This document shows, piece by piece, positions 35,001 through 50,000 of a stretch of DNA of 64,000 nucleotides. The notes under the pieces are model-generated. The model was not told the origin of the DNA. It made no database searches and worked only from the letters and a program-made list of their open reading frames with translations. This DNA is from Branchiostoma floridae (taxonomy: Eukaryota > Chordata > Leptocardii > Amphioxiformes > Branchiostomatidae), in the NCBI RefSeq assembly GCF_000003815.2, contig NC_049986.1, positions 14,637,061 to 14,701,060 of the forward strand, given 5' to 3'. Positions within the stretch are counted from its first letter, which is position 1, and each line of letters opens with the position of its first letter. A program made the position numbers and the translations under genes.

Positions 35001-38000
35001 AGTAGGTCCAGCCTACCATCTATGAACTGTAAAGAAAGGAATTATAGGAACATTTAAATCACTAATTCCAACGTCTATTTCAAAATGGCAAACTGAAATT
35101 ATCAGCACATGTAATCACTAAACAGTGTTGTGCGAAGTCCAGTGATTAGTGACACTGACAACGAGTAGTGAGTTAAAATCATGGCTGTGTTGCTTAATAA
35201 TGATGCAGGCACTGGAGGGGACTAAGATGGGGCATTTAACCCGTGGTTTCATTGTTCATTGTCCTTGTCAAAAAAAAAGGACCCTTAAGGAGATTTCCCA
35301 GTACAATAAATCTGTAAATACTGTACACAAACTTAGCAAACACATGACTGAGGCTCATGCTCAGATTTTAAACACACAGACCACAACAGAGATTTTCTCT
35401 TGGAACTGCTGACCTGTTTGAAGAGTTGCCCTTGTATGACATTGGTCAGGAACTCTTTGGAACTGTTAGATCTGGATGAGATGAATGCCTCTTCACTAAA
35501 GGTAATTTCTTCTCCCTGTGTAGACAAACATATTATCTGTCATTTCCAAATAAGTGGTAATATAACTGCACAGCACAAAATGGACTAGAATATTATAAAA
35601 TAAACATAATCTCCAGAATAATTGGAGTTGATCATCTTAATGACAGTGTTTTACCAGAAATACAATTCCCAAGCTGAAAACAAAATGAAACACTCGTACA
35701 TATTATGACTCATGCATGTTAACAAATATTTACAATCTTTTAATATAACTTTTACATACTTGCACCCCAATTTTCTATAGCTGACATTTATTTTCTTCTT
35801 TTACATGGCATTTCCAAGTATAGTGTACAGAACATCACTACAATTTCATTCATGAGAATGCATACAATAATGTAGAATATACTTACAGGTTTGAATCTGA
35901 GAGCGTCCCTGTAGCCCCCTATGAGATGGACCATGGCTCTGAGGTAAGCCTTTGCCACTCCCTCACCCTGCATAGTACCTGTCTTCTTTAGTTTACTCTT
36001 GAGAGATGACATCTGTACAGAACATAGACGAGAAAACTGCCTTTAAGAGCATAAAATAAACAGTACATGTGATGGATGCAAAAATTGCTCAGATGGTGAA
36101 GCTACATTGTATCATAAAACATACAAACGTAGCACACATGAATGATCAGAAATGACTAGATAGGAATCAGAATTCTGACTCCAACCAACTGGGGTCTGCA
36201 TGCATTTTCTAAACCCAACCCCACATTTCAGGTTATTTGGCTTGTACATGTATAACAGAGTGCTTCATCAATGAAAAACCCTGGGCTCAGCATGCAAGTT
36301 GTGCTTTTATCACTGATTGAGGTATACTTTTGGCTATACAATTTTTACCAACTATTCTAGAGCTGGAGGGATGTTCCAAAATAAATGTAGAGAATGAAAT
36401 GCCCATGTCTAACTTACCACATCATGAGGCAGTGTTTGTAGGTCATCAAAGGGAGTGTCCAAAGTGTTGCTGTCAGCATTAAACACAACAATGTCCTCCA
36501 CACCTGGCATACTCTGCACTTTCTGTCAATGGATGGACAAAATGTGAAACAGAAGTTGAATTAATCAGAATATTAAGGCACAAAGACAAATTGACAGATG
36601 GATAAAATTTATCTATCATGTACAAACCATATTTTGCAACTAGAAGGGCAACATTTTCGCAAAAATGCATTAGTCATACATGGAAAGCTATCATACCTCC
36701 ATTAGGGAAGTGTGAACACCAATCAGGAATGGCATGGGAGCACTGTGGAGGAAAGTGTAAAGATTACATCAGAAAAAAAAATTGCAGTATATATGAGCAA
36801 TACTAACAAGGAACTCTTCAGCTATATCTGACTGGCTCAGTCACAGACTCTCTCTCTCTGTCAGTCAGTCTGTACAGACTATGACACTATCACACAAAAT
36901 TGTTCAAATTAAATACAAAATGCATAAGCTTACAAAATACCAATTCACTAAAGCCATGTTAAAGCCATGCAAATGTGTCCAGATACAGATAAATGTAAAG
37001 GTAGTCCCATTGCCTTTAACCCTAACTGTTACGCAAACAGAAAGTTGACAAGCCTACTAAGCCATGATACAAATGTAGGACAGGGTTGGACAAGTTTTTT
37101 AAAATTCACTTGTCCTATCGGGCAAGCACATACAAAACTTACTTGCCCGAACCAACTTTTCACTTGCCCAAAATTCAAATGACTGTCACTTTTATATGCA
37201 TTTTCACTTCCAGCAATGGAATTCTTATTATTGTCTCTATTTTTCAATGTTGACCCTTGCTTGATGTCATCACTGTAAAAGGTAACATTGTATAAAATCT
37301 CACTCAATGGAAAAGTCTTACTTGCCCGATCAGGCAAGTACGGTAGGTCATGCACTTGCCCAAACAGCACTTTCACTTGCCTGGAACAATGGGGCTAGTG
37401 GACTTGTCCAACCCTGTAGGATACCTCTGAATGGCTCAGAATGACAACAGACTTACCAGCAATAGTCCAGCAGGTGTGGTGGTATGACTGGGATGTACAC
37501 ATGTTGCCTGTGGAAATCAAATACATGTAATCATGAGAAAGATATGCTACGAAATGGACCAAGAGAAATAATACTTGTATACACAGGAAAGTTTTTCAGC
37601 TCTCATTATAGACCAATCCTATAGACCATCCACCTCTGTCAAAAGGTAGAAATGCTATTATAAATTCGTAAGAATGCAAATATATGACAGGCATTCAGCC
37701 ACTCTCTCATTGATCAAACCTCTAATTGTAATCCTCTCATTGGTTGATCTGATAATTGTGACGAACAGCCAGGATTGATCAATCATACAAATTGTCAGGA
37801 TTGGTCAATCATACAAATTGTCAGGATTGGTCAATCATACAAATAATATCTGATAGGTTATTTTTAATACCAAAACAGAAATTTTGAAGCAGATGTTCGA
37901 AATCCATGAATTCTCCACAGCATGCAGCTTACCAGTAGAGGGGGTAGAGTAATGATGTTGCGCCATGGACAATTGCAGTCAACTGTGTGGAGAAACAATA

Positions 38001-41000
38001 TCACAAGTTACCATACTACACAATCATGCGTATACCAGAAAATCTGTTTGACCATTACTACGACATGTATACATGTATCTAGTAGAAATATTTTGTCAAA
38101 TGGTATTTCAAAGGTAAGATACATCTAAGGCAAAAAAAGCTCTGCATACTTACATCGACATGGATAATAAGTTATATAACCATGAAGGTGATGAGCAAAC
38201 ATACCTGCTACATAACACATGTTACAATGTCACAATTTATTGAAAAGGGTACTACACTATCTTTCAAGTTTTTCTTAATAATACTTACTGTGCTTAGCTT
38301 GCTAGATGTGATGAGTATTCTTCTCTCATACAACATACTGTAAATTATGAGACATCATTGTTAAAAAATCACAACCCAAATAAATCTAATTAAAAAAAAG
38401 AGATAACACCAACAACTGAAACACACAGTATAACACGTATATACATGTATGTGGAAGAGCCTGTCAGTCAATTATTGAACTAATTAGTCAGTAAAATACA
38501 CACGAGGACACACACTGAATAAGGAATAATGTCATTGTCTACTAGCTGATGGACAGCATTAAGCAACCTCAGCACTGTGAAATATCAAAAGCTCATTTCA
38601 TCATAAAAGTAGCAGCTGTATGTCAATAAATTACAATCAGGACTGGTTGTGTACTACAACTGCACGCATCAGATTACATGTACAAATGTACTTGAACTTC
38701 ATGGATCAATTTTACATTTGTAGGTATCAATAGCACAAATATGCATACTATTGCTCTTTCCATTTTTAATCATACTTGACTATTGCTTACCTTGAAAAGA
38801 TGTGAAGCATATTGATAGGTTCCACCGCTACATAGTACTCTGTCAGATTTCTCTGCAATGAAAAAAGTGCACATAGCTTCTGGTCATCAAAGTACTTAAC
38901 ACTGTTAGACACATACAAACTAGGTGTATTTCTCGGTCAAATTTTCAACAATGACAGGAGAAATGACATGGAAAATGTCTGTCCTTGGGTACCTTTCTTC
39001 CAAGGATAATGTTTATGTAAATGCACATTTACAGTATATACATTGTATTCCGCAAGGACAGCACCCTGTTGTAATACTGACTCGTATGAACATGACATTG
39101 ACAATTATGGAAAGATAGGCTGACTTTGCTGCTTGACACTGTGGAGCCTGATATTGGTAATACCGATGACTGTCGTTAATTCAGTCAGCTAGCTATAGGT
39201 TATTTGCCAGTGGTGCAGATTGGAATGAAAACAATATCTGATTCAGTAAAATACCCCTCCTTGGGGCTAAGTAACGAAAATGTAAAAATGTGGTCTTACA
39301 TTTTCTGGTATGGAAGGAAGACGACTTGAGTCAGGACATGTAAAGGAGAAGTCCTGTGGGGTGGAAAGATGATAACATGGTAAGATGATTTTCCTACATG
39401 TAAGCTCAATGAAACATTACTGATATAATGTATATTGGTTATGAACAATGCTGGTGACACCCAAGGTTGGCACAAAGCATGCACACGATTTTCTTTTGTT
39501 TCCTTATCTATGAAGCAATTTGAAAAATACTTCAAGTTGTTACTGATAATGCTTAGCAGAACAGCATTTTCCAATGCGGTTAAACCTGTGCAAGTGACCA
39601 CTTTGACACCAAAGGACCACCTGGCCAAGAAGTAGTTTCCAGTCATTCTACCCTGATGATGGTGTCTGATAGACATAGAAACGTTGGACATAAGTTACTC
39701 CTTGGTTGTGACAAAAGAACCTTACTATATAGAAAAGTATATGTCAACAGGTCAAATACAAAATACAAAATACAAAGAGGCTCCGGTGCCCTACCAGGCC
39801 AGGCTGTTTGGGGTGAATGTTGACTAATGTGTCTGGATCAGGAACCCTGTGTGTGTACACTGCCTCAAGGATCGAGGAGATGTCTTGTTCCTGTGTGCAA
39901 AAGAAACAGGCCTCAGACTCAGAGTCAAGGCTAAACATGGCGGAAATTCTGCATACTGCACATTTTTATCTCCTACAGTTGTTACATACTACCCACATAC
40001 ATGTACACACAAACATAGCAAATGTACTACAAATCAGAAATGAACAAAGTACACATTAACTTCTTATATACTCTTTTACACAATTGTGACAGCATGCCAT
40101 CTGAGCTGCTGGGTTTCCATTGATAATTCTGTGCAATCTCAGTAGTTTTCTTAATTTCTAAAACACTAACCCCGAATCAGCACCAAGGACAGTACTCATA
40201 TGTGGTAAAAATCTAAATTTCACTAGGTATTTCAAATGGATGGATGTACATGTAGGAGTCAAATTTCTATAAATTTGTTACTGTCAGTGAAACCTCATCC
40301 AAGGATAGAATATTGAATAATCACAAATTATAGTTACCCTATTTTTGCTGTACATACATGCATTTAATCATAGATTTCTTGGTTGTATGCAATCTTGGTT
40401 GTTAATAGTGCATGACAATTATAGTTACTACGGTGACATAACAGTGATCCTTCACCACACTACATGGAGCTAATTTGAACACTAATTTGTGACCAATTCT
40501 TACATACTCTCACACATTCAGATCCATCATCAGTCATACTCAATGACTTAACATTAAAGAAATGTCAGCAACAAAATTCCTAAGTACTACTGTAGTGACA
40601 AAACATGTTCATTGATAAAAGTATTACACCAACATAACAACATTCAATAACAGTATTAAAAAGTGCATTCATTTGTTCACTAATTTCACGAGTAACTTCT
40701 CTACGCTTCTTGCTCTTTTTTCAGACCTGACAAACATACAGTTGCTTTCCACTGACAGACGAAACGCTGTCCATCCCACACAAATGGAACCAAGACTACT
40801 CTGTGTCAAGTGAAATTTTTATAACGTGAGACATGCACTAAAGGTGTGTGCAAGTGCTTTATCATTTCCACTGCGTTTCAGTTTCCCTGGTGATCCTTTG
40901 TCCATGCATTCACTTCTCATGCAGAAGATACACAATCACAGTAAAAGACAGTGTGCTGAAGAGTGACATGCAGGGTACAACATTCTTGACACTTCACCTT

Positions 41001-44000
41001 TCTTGAAATAAGGAAGTTTACTTTTGATCAGAAAGTTCACCCTTTGGTGAGGTTAGGGGGTAAACATTAAAAAGTGGGGCTGCAAGCAGTAAAGGAAAAG
41101 TACATGCAAGGTTTGACTGTACCGCTTTCGGGATAATCTATGTCACAGACCTCAATGTACTACCTTAAAAAAGGCTAGAAAAGGCTGCAAATTTAATGTT
41201 GGGTTACAAAACATAGGAATGAAAGACAGATATGGTAAGGTAGAGATTGCAGCAAGGTTTTTACTTTTTAGAGATGACATGCAGTAGTACCAGGGATGCA
41301 TAGCAAGGGTTACTCACCAGTGAGACAGCATAAGCAACATCATCAGACCTCTGATGTACACACATGTCATGGACAGACAGAGGGGAGAGCAGTCAAAACA
41401 TTGCACTAATCGTCATACCAGTACCCAGAGTTAGTACATGTATACACACCTCATTACAACAATCACATCAAATTTCTGGAGCAGAGAAAATCACAGACTA
41501 CTTTCCTGTTAGAAGGTTAATCAAGTTATGTGAAATATCTTTAGTGTCAAACATCTGTAACGCATTTCCAATTTTCAGAATCTAGAGAAATTGATGACAG
41601 TAAAACAGAAAACTAGGGAAAAAAATGAAAGTAGAGCAAGATATGACAATATATTTGAAAAATAGCAGTTGGGAACAATAGTAAATTTGCTCCAACTAAC
41701 TTAAGCCAAATCTGACATGAAGGTAAGATATTGTAGAATGAAAAAGCAAAATCAGGTCTGAACCAAAGAGGATTACATTTACATGCATATACAATGTACG
41801 TACACGTACATGTACATGTATAATTAACCAATGGCCTATAATAAAGAAAAACTTTCTATGCTAAATAATGAGGTTATGCACTAATGAAATTTTCCAAGAA
41901 TTGGTCTTTATATTTTCATTAGGTACTGTACATGTACTAAATCACCAGCTATTTGATGTGAGTGTAAAATGAGGAGTGAAGTACCAACTAGAGTTCCCGT
42001 ACTCCTAAAACCTACTTACCTACGGTGTTAAAAACTTACCAGTAAGTGTCTAACCGTAAATGTAGTCACCCCCTTTGCACACCAAGTACAGCACACACCA
42101 TGGCGAGGGAGGGGTGCCCGGAAAGTGTGACATACACACACACGAATGGACGGACGGAAGGATGGGTCGATGGTGAGTAGACAAGAATAAAAACCAATCA
42201 GAGGGGAGAAGAGGAGCGGGTGGGCCGCAGGATTAAATTTCACAATCTCAATAGAGCTATTGGTTGGTGAATTTTGAGCAGTTGGTTACTAAGAAACAAT
42301 TTAAGAAACAAAGAATAATCACCACATTTTTACAATGAATCATAGCATTAACTCTGGGAATACCACTTCAAGAAAAAGTTGTGAAGAAGGTAAAGTTATT
42401 TACAAACAATACAATTTTCAATCAAAAATAAAATTTGATAATGTATAATATCATATATATGAGCTCCACCCAGAGCAAATGAAAAGGAAAGCAATTAAAA
42501 GCAAAGCAATGCTGACTATAAATGCATTAAAATGGTCAGTTAGAGCAATGGTAAGCAATGACAATATCTTTAGGAAATGCAGAGGAAATATCATGATGTG
42601 TGTAATGAAGAAGAGGATGGGTTAGTTCTGAACCTTTCACACAAAGAACTTTTCTGGGCTTGTTTAATGTTAACTTTTGGATAGCATGGTAAATTTAATG
42701 TTTGTCTTGAGCTTCAACCCATAATTCATCTGTGTATGCATGTAGTAATTTACAGTGGTCTCTTTACATTTGTATTCAACAATTTTCCAAACTTCAAGGG
42801 CAGGATAGCCCTGCAATGTAAGGAGATATCTTTAAGTGTCTAGCTTCAAGTATATCTAGTATTATAGAACATATCACTTGCTGAGCTTGTTAGAACAAAG
42901 AGGCTGAATGTGTAACTACTGCAACAGGAAAGAGGCAAGAAGCAGATAAGCTTGGGAAATTCATCTTTTTTCTTCAGTTTGAATAAGTTCATTTTTTTTA
43001 TCATAGTTATTCAGAAGATCACCCTTGAAAATATGTTTTTGGAAAAATAGTTTGTGAGTCATGGTGAGATTTCTTGACCTCTGACAATAAAGTAGCTTTC
43101 CCTGGTATGATTGTGATACAAAATAATGCCCTGATGTCACTTGAAACTTAATGTTGAGCATTGCAACGACAGGTTGTTAGTGGGGCAGATTGTGCATCCA
43201 CACACAGACTCCTCAAACAACTGTCATACACACTGTGTACTACATAGTGCTGGTGGGTCAGTAGACACCGTATAACCCTTGCATGACACCCTGCAAATGT
43301 TAGTTGCACAGCCAACATTTGTTGACTTGAGACAGTCTACTAGTACTGTACTACAGTCAGCTAGTGTGCCTAAAACTACAAGGATACTACTACCATAAAT
43401 GTGCAAGTAAGTGAAAATAACCTTAACCCAGCCTGCAAGTATAGACATGCTAGAAAAAATATTGCAGTCAAATGTGAAAAACATAATATTACACAAAAAG
43501 AAACAAAATTGACTCTCCAAAACTTTGGCACAATGGCTGATCAATACTTTCAAATTTTGGGTCTTGATAAAAGTAAGTAAAAACACACTGCTTGCCTTTG
43601 AATAATGTCATTCTTTGTACATGTATGACAGTATGTATTGTCAACATACTGTAATAGGAAATTCAACAGTAGTACTCTGTTTAATATTCCATTTCCAACA
43701 AATGTAAATTTACTTTAAAATATATTTCACTGCCCTTTTTTGAATGCTGACAATACACTTTGTCTGATCGGTCATTTCCAATGTATTTCTGTTTGAATTT
43801 GTTGAAATCTTTATAGAAAAACATTGAACAGTCCCAAACACCCATCACCTGATGCATAGTGTTTTAAAAGGGCCAAAAAGATACACGTATCTGCTTTGCT
43901 GTTTTGTGTGCACACAAAGCTATCTAAATTTGTCATCAAAGCTTATAGTATACGAAAAAGTACTTTTGGACGAGAAGATCATCAATCTTTTGTTTATCTG

Positions 44001-47000
44001 TCAAAAGTCATCACACTCACCTGTTTTCTTAGTAGCAGCTCCCCTAAAGTGTTCAGCAGCTTGTAATAGATCTCAAACCATGGCAGGTAGCTGGGTAAAC
44101 AACACATTAAACTGCATCACGGGGTGGGGAGAGACAACATGGAACAAGTACAGTAAAAAGTTCTTGCTACTTAATGTATATCCATTACATAATGAACACA
44201 CGTGTAAGGTTGCATGTTCATACTTGGTGTCCCTAATACAGTCCTACATGTAGGTGAAAATACTCTAAACTACTACCATACCTGTTATTTTGGAACACAT
44301 TTTGACCATTCTAAATGATGCAGAAATAGTGAATACTAAAATAGTAAAAATGCACCATTCTAACTTAAAATTCTCCAAAACTCTGTATCATGGAAGGTAG
44401 ATGCAGTTGGACCACCTACAATACTCAGGCCTGTAGTGCTCACCACACACAAAATTTGGACTCCTTATAAGAAAATCCTAGCTACAAGCTTGTAGATGAC
44501 TTTATGTAACAGTATCCGGAGCTGACCTGAGAATGCATAGGCACGACCGTGTGCCAGGGGAGTGTCGACAGAACCCGAAGCGCTGCTTACTGTCGATGTC
44601 GGTCAGCACGAATGTGAAGTGTTGGCCACTGACTGGGGTAGTGCTATGTGGTAAGAACACACTAGTTACTAAAGATAATATGGAATTTTATGTCTGTGAC
44701 GCGAAAACGTTCCATACGGGTGTTCCGGACCGGCTGGTAACTTTCCGTACGGCCCGGGGTTATCACATGGGCTCCATTCGAATAAATCAAACTGTTTCGA
44801 GTGGGCCGAGTACGGCGCCATCGAAAGTTCGAATACCTGATTCGGGCGTTGGAACATTACTGTTGCAACAATTTTTTTTCGAGGGCAACAAATTTATTCA
44901 ACTTCTGGCGCATTTCGCATCAAAACAGTGGTTTTCTCAGGTGGGTATGACATAAATAAAATACAACACGGTATATTCCGCATCACCCTCGGTCTCAGCC
45001 CTCCCGCGGGTCGGATCACCCTCAGGCCTTCGGGCGATCCGACCCGTGGTCGGGCTGATACCTTGGGCGATACGGAATACACCGTGTTGTATTCTATATA
45101 TAGTAGGGGTAGTTAGCTGTTAACTGGCTTCCATCCCTCTGCTGCCAGGGAATAATCAAGCACACACACAGACGTAATAGAACAGCACTCTATTCACATG
45201 GTTCTCTAAAACCAGGCCAAACTCCCCAGGCCCCAGTCCGCATGCGTGGACTGTTCCATTAGCGGGTGAGCTAACATATTCTAAGAAATCTAACATTAGC
45301 AACCAATAATCACATCAAACAAAAACCCATATTCCTACCCGGCAATGTCAAGGGGGAAGCAAAACTTGGGCATCATCTTCAAAACTCCATCCTGTAAAAA
45401 CACAATCTCATTAATTTTTCATGAATACCGTTATCAATACAGACATTTATAAGTCGAAAAATAAATGATCATTGACACATTTTAGTTGGCCCTAAAATAG
45501 TAGTACAATAGGGTTGAATTCATGTAACTGGTTGGCTAAAATGTAAGCTGTAGTAAAGCCACCTTGCAATAGTAGCTACCAGAATAAGCATCATGCTTCA
45601 TCTTAATTCAGAATGACAAAAGAAAGGCTCACTGGTTGGTCAGTTTTATTTTCTTGAAGAATTTGAGCAAAACTCACCACTCCCTGGAAGTCCTTTGGAT
45701 ATTTCCATGCTATCTCTGGATCTGATGACAAATCAAAATAGTTTCAATGTCAGTGATTCACTGAATTTTCAGCACATGTACTAAAATGATAATTTTCATA
45801 GAAATAAATCTTCACTCACACTCACTATCATCTTGACCTAAAGTTGTCCATAGATCCTTTAATTATTCCTCTTATCTATATTACACAAAAAATTCATACA
45901 CTAGTATTTTGGCACTAGTGGTGCGGCATGGTGTGGCATCTCACGTAAATTATTATCATCTTCATGGACGTTATATTTGCAATAGTGTCTGTGTGTGTGT
46001 GTGTCTGTCAACAAGATACCTAAAACAGCTGGATTGATTGGATTCATACTTTGTGTGTTGGTGGTGTGTGACATACACTGGAAATGATTAGATTTTGGGC
46101 AACCTAGAGGCTTCAAACGACAATTCATTATATGTATTACAGAGATCTTCATTGCTAGTGGAATGATGATTTTGCAGTGGAAAGGTCCCCACAAAAACTG
46201 TAAATATTTCACGATTTGTACATTACAGTTACGTGCACCTTTCACTTGATAGATGAAAGTCAAGATATAAACATAGCAGGACATAAAGATGGGAGAAAGC
46301 CAAAGGTCATTCTAAATTACACAGAAATGAATAACTTTTCAACAGTTGTATGTACATGCATATGTAAGGTACAGATTAGACTGCAACTTAGGCACTATTA
46401 AAGTATTATATACATTGTCACAGTGATCAGTCACAATCACATTCTCTGAATAAACATGAAACTTACACACACACTTGTATATAACATGGTATTAACACTA
46501 CCCAGGATCACCATCTCTTCCCTGAATAAACTGCTATCATTCATGAATAGCCCTGTCTGCTATTTTTACCTCCGACATTACGCATGGATCACATGATAAT
46601 CATAACATGGTCGACCCTGACGTTATGGTACAAAATGATGTATGTGACACGGGTGAGGACACCAGCTATACTCATCATCATGCCATCCAAAATCAGTGTC
46701 CTTCTCATGCAACAGACCTGAGACTGACTCACTGAGTCAGCTTATGCTGCTACAGATGTGCCCTACGTGGCAGAGACTGTCTGATGTATGTGACACCGGT
46801 GAGGACACCAGCTATACTCATCATCCAAAAGCAGTGTTCCTCTTGTGCAACAAACCTGAGTCAGCCTACACTGTTACAGATGTGCCTTTTAGGTAGCACA
46901 GACTGTCAATTCATAATACGCATACATTTTGCCATAGCTGATCCTATTGGACTGATGAGAATTAGGATTTTACCATGGACAATGCTAATTACTGTAAATG

Positions 47001-50000
47001 CAGAAACTTTCGCGTTGGTTTAATGTTCGCGGTTTTCGCGGTGGCCGCTTTACCACGACTTTAAATTTACCGCGAACATTTTTTCATGCCAGTAAGAGAC
47101 TACAGTGCACGGTGCTACAGCGAACTTCAAACCACCGCGAAAAGTCCTTTTTCCCTATACCGCGAAACTAAATCCAGTACAGTAATTGCTAACTGATAGA
47201 GGCCATACACCTGCACATGTATAGGTTACTCTAATATCTTTAAGACATCATGAAGACACCTGATCAGATGATGCACAAAATATACGTGCATGACTTTTTT
47301 TTAGGCTGACAGTTTCCAGACAGTCACGACTGTGTGTTTTGGATCACACTTGGCATGTGTCCAATCTTCAAGGTTACATGTTATAATGCAACAGACAGAT
47401 TTGTATACATGATCTCCTTGTTTGGTGTAAACAAACTTGTTTGTGCCACCAAGGAGGGCATTAACTAACCAGGATGGCAATCAGTCCAAGCAACAAGTGC
47501 GCGCTGCACCAGAGTCTGCCCTAGAACTTAGTAGAAGATCATTAGTTACCAATCTTCAGGCAGATGTAGCAGTTGGGTTTGATGTCAGTGCATCTAGAAG
47601 TGTTATGTACATTTTCCTTGATTTTGTAGGTCTGTAAAAACTTTGCACCATCAGAAAAACATACAAACACCAACACCACCAAATATGTTCAAAACAAGCT
47701 TAACTCCTACTAGCCTGGATACCAGACCCAAGCCCAGTATTTTTAAGATCGGGCTGGGGTCTGGTATCCAGGCTATACTCCCACATCTGCTTAGCCTGGT
47801 ATCCAGCCGTAATATAGCTCCTGAGTCTCTTCTCTTCTCTTTATATTACGGCTGGACACCAGGCTAACATCTGCTTGGAGACATGAAGCAGCCTGCTGTG
47901 GAATGATCTGGTTGGATCCAGACTTGGATCCAGACCATATCTCCCTAGAACAGCTGGTTGCCCTGAGGTCATGACCTCAGCTTTACACCCTGCTGTCTGC
48001 CTGGCAGAAATAACCACACCACCCACAGAGGTCTGTAATCATCAGCATTACCTCCCAAAATCAAGCCCTGCATTACAAAAATAGTCAACTCTTTAAAAAA
48101 ACAGGACGTAAAGGATTAAAGGAACGAAAGTGTATCATTAGATTAAAGTAAGCTACATTTGTATAAACTGAGTTTACCTTACCAAGAATTATGATTGATA
48201 AGTCTAAATCTACATCTTCACATTACGAGGGGCGTTCAAGAAGTAATGCCCCTGACCCACTTCCAGTTGTCTGATCTAGATGAAATTTTGCATGTGTAAT
48301 GATTCATATCTCTATAGCTTATGTTGCAAAAAACAGCTCTGAACTAATTTTGGTTTTTGATTTAAAGGTGTTTGACTGAGTCAGGTGTGAAATGGACGAG
48401 GTGTGAAATGGAACCAGTTGAGTGTCGCGCAGTGATCCGGTTTATGTATTTGAAAGGACACATACCAAATGAGACTTTTGATGAAATAAAAGAAACTTAT
48501 GGTGATGATTCCCCATCATATGACCTTGTAAAACGCTGGCATTGTGAATTCAAACATGGCCGGAAGTCTGTGGAAACAGCTCCCAGACCTGGTCGTCCCT
48601 CTTCTGCCATTGATGAGGCATCTGTTGGAGGACCAACCTGGGGTGTCCTACAAAAACGGTGTCCAGAGCTGCATCAAACAATGGTAGAAATGCACAACTC
48701 CGGGTGATTCCTATGAAGAGAAAGACTACTAACTGTACCAAGTTCCATTAATCTCCTCCTTTGGGAAATGGATCAGGGGCATTACTTATTGAACGCCTCT
48801 CGTATTGAAAGAAATTGTCTCTTCATACTAACAGACTTGGTAAAATAGATTATCTTTTTGTATGATGATCTTTTTCCTTTACAGCTACATTATTTACTTC
48901 ACGCAATCTACAAATTACTGTGCCTCAGAGCCTATTCCTTTTTTACGGCTCAACAATTTAGGGCAAGGTCATCCTAGCAATCAAAATACCCCTTGTGTGT
49001 TCATCCAATATAACTTCAGAGGGAAGAGACAGATTCCAAGGACTGTAAATTCACAAGTAATGACTGCACATTTTACTTCAAATTTTTTGTTTACAAATGT
49101 CATATCAAACCGGTGCACAAGTGTAATTCTGTAGCAATCAGTTTCTTAACAAGTCATTTTAACGTCACTCTTATTGCGTGACAAGACTCTAGCTTCTTCC
49201 GTTTGGATCTTGGACCTTGGCGCCAGGGTCTAGACGGCTGCCAAATAGTATAACCATATTCCCTGCCAGTCATGCTGTACAAGTGAAGTTACGAGTACAG
49301 TACAGTCCTTTAGTAGTCTTACTTTTATTCTTGACTTTGTCTTCACTTTTTGTCTGAAAATTCTTCTTTACATTTTATTACAGAGCTTTCCATAGTAACC
49401 TGGAATCCAGCCTGTAGATGTGGCAGACACCATTGGAAGTACACTTAAGGCTAGCTAACATGACTTGTCTATTTCTGTGGAGCCTCACAAGGAAGTATGG
49501 ATGATAGATGACTGTATGAAAAGAGGAAGCCTTACAATTTTCTGGTTCAGTCACCCATGCAGTGGAGACTAAGGCCCACTTTACATTACGCGTTTCGCGT
49601 TAGCGGTAAATTTCCCGTTATCGGGACGCCGCTATCGGCACCTCTTTAGACACACCGCCCGGAAATCTGACAGGACACCCGCGGCGCGCGGTGGAATGTA
49701 AAATCTTGGTGAAAGTCTACCTGTAAAGATAGCAGTTTTTTTTAGCTGCACGTTGTTATATTGAACAAACGTTAATTTTTTGTTTGCATACCGCTACCAA
49801 GTGATTGAAAATTCAAATACGTGACTTGCATGAGAAATACAAGTCCCTGACTACGTTGTTGTTTCGCTGACACTTCCGGTAACTTCGACCACAAAATTTT
49901 CGATAAAAAAGCACTTAAAAACCCTTTCAAAGCGAACTGTTTGATAGAAGATCCCTTTCTTTCAGTGATGACCTGCTAAATTATGGCTACGTACTGAAAT

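Larger units (their letters stand above)
36418..39890 (-). other. DENND1: DENND1 cDENN exons
   Basis: Exons 39795-39890, 39300-39353, 38791-38852, 38289-38337, 37933-37982, 37457-37507, 36697-36742 and 36418-36522. They read through [97 protein letters not shown] and [20 protein letters not shown]. These are the core of the Rab-binding DENN fold, highly conserved with vertebrate DENND1. Confidence 0.95.

Noticed and set aside
41315..41365. Possible extra DENND1 exon near 41320 (a minus-strand GTGAGT donor at 41319)
   Set aside because: The translation does not match any part of DENND1, and exons 44021-44090 and 39795-39890 already join in phase.
44669..45116. Short ORFs over 44533-45116 as a gene
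   Set aside because: They overlap a DENND1 exon (44527-44628) and a palindromic element and show no domain or splice-consistent extension.
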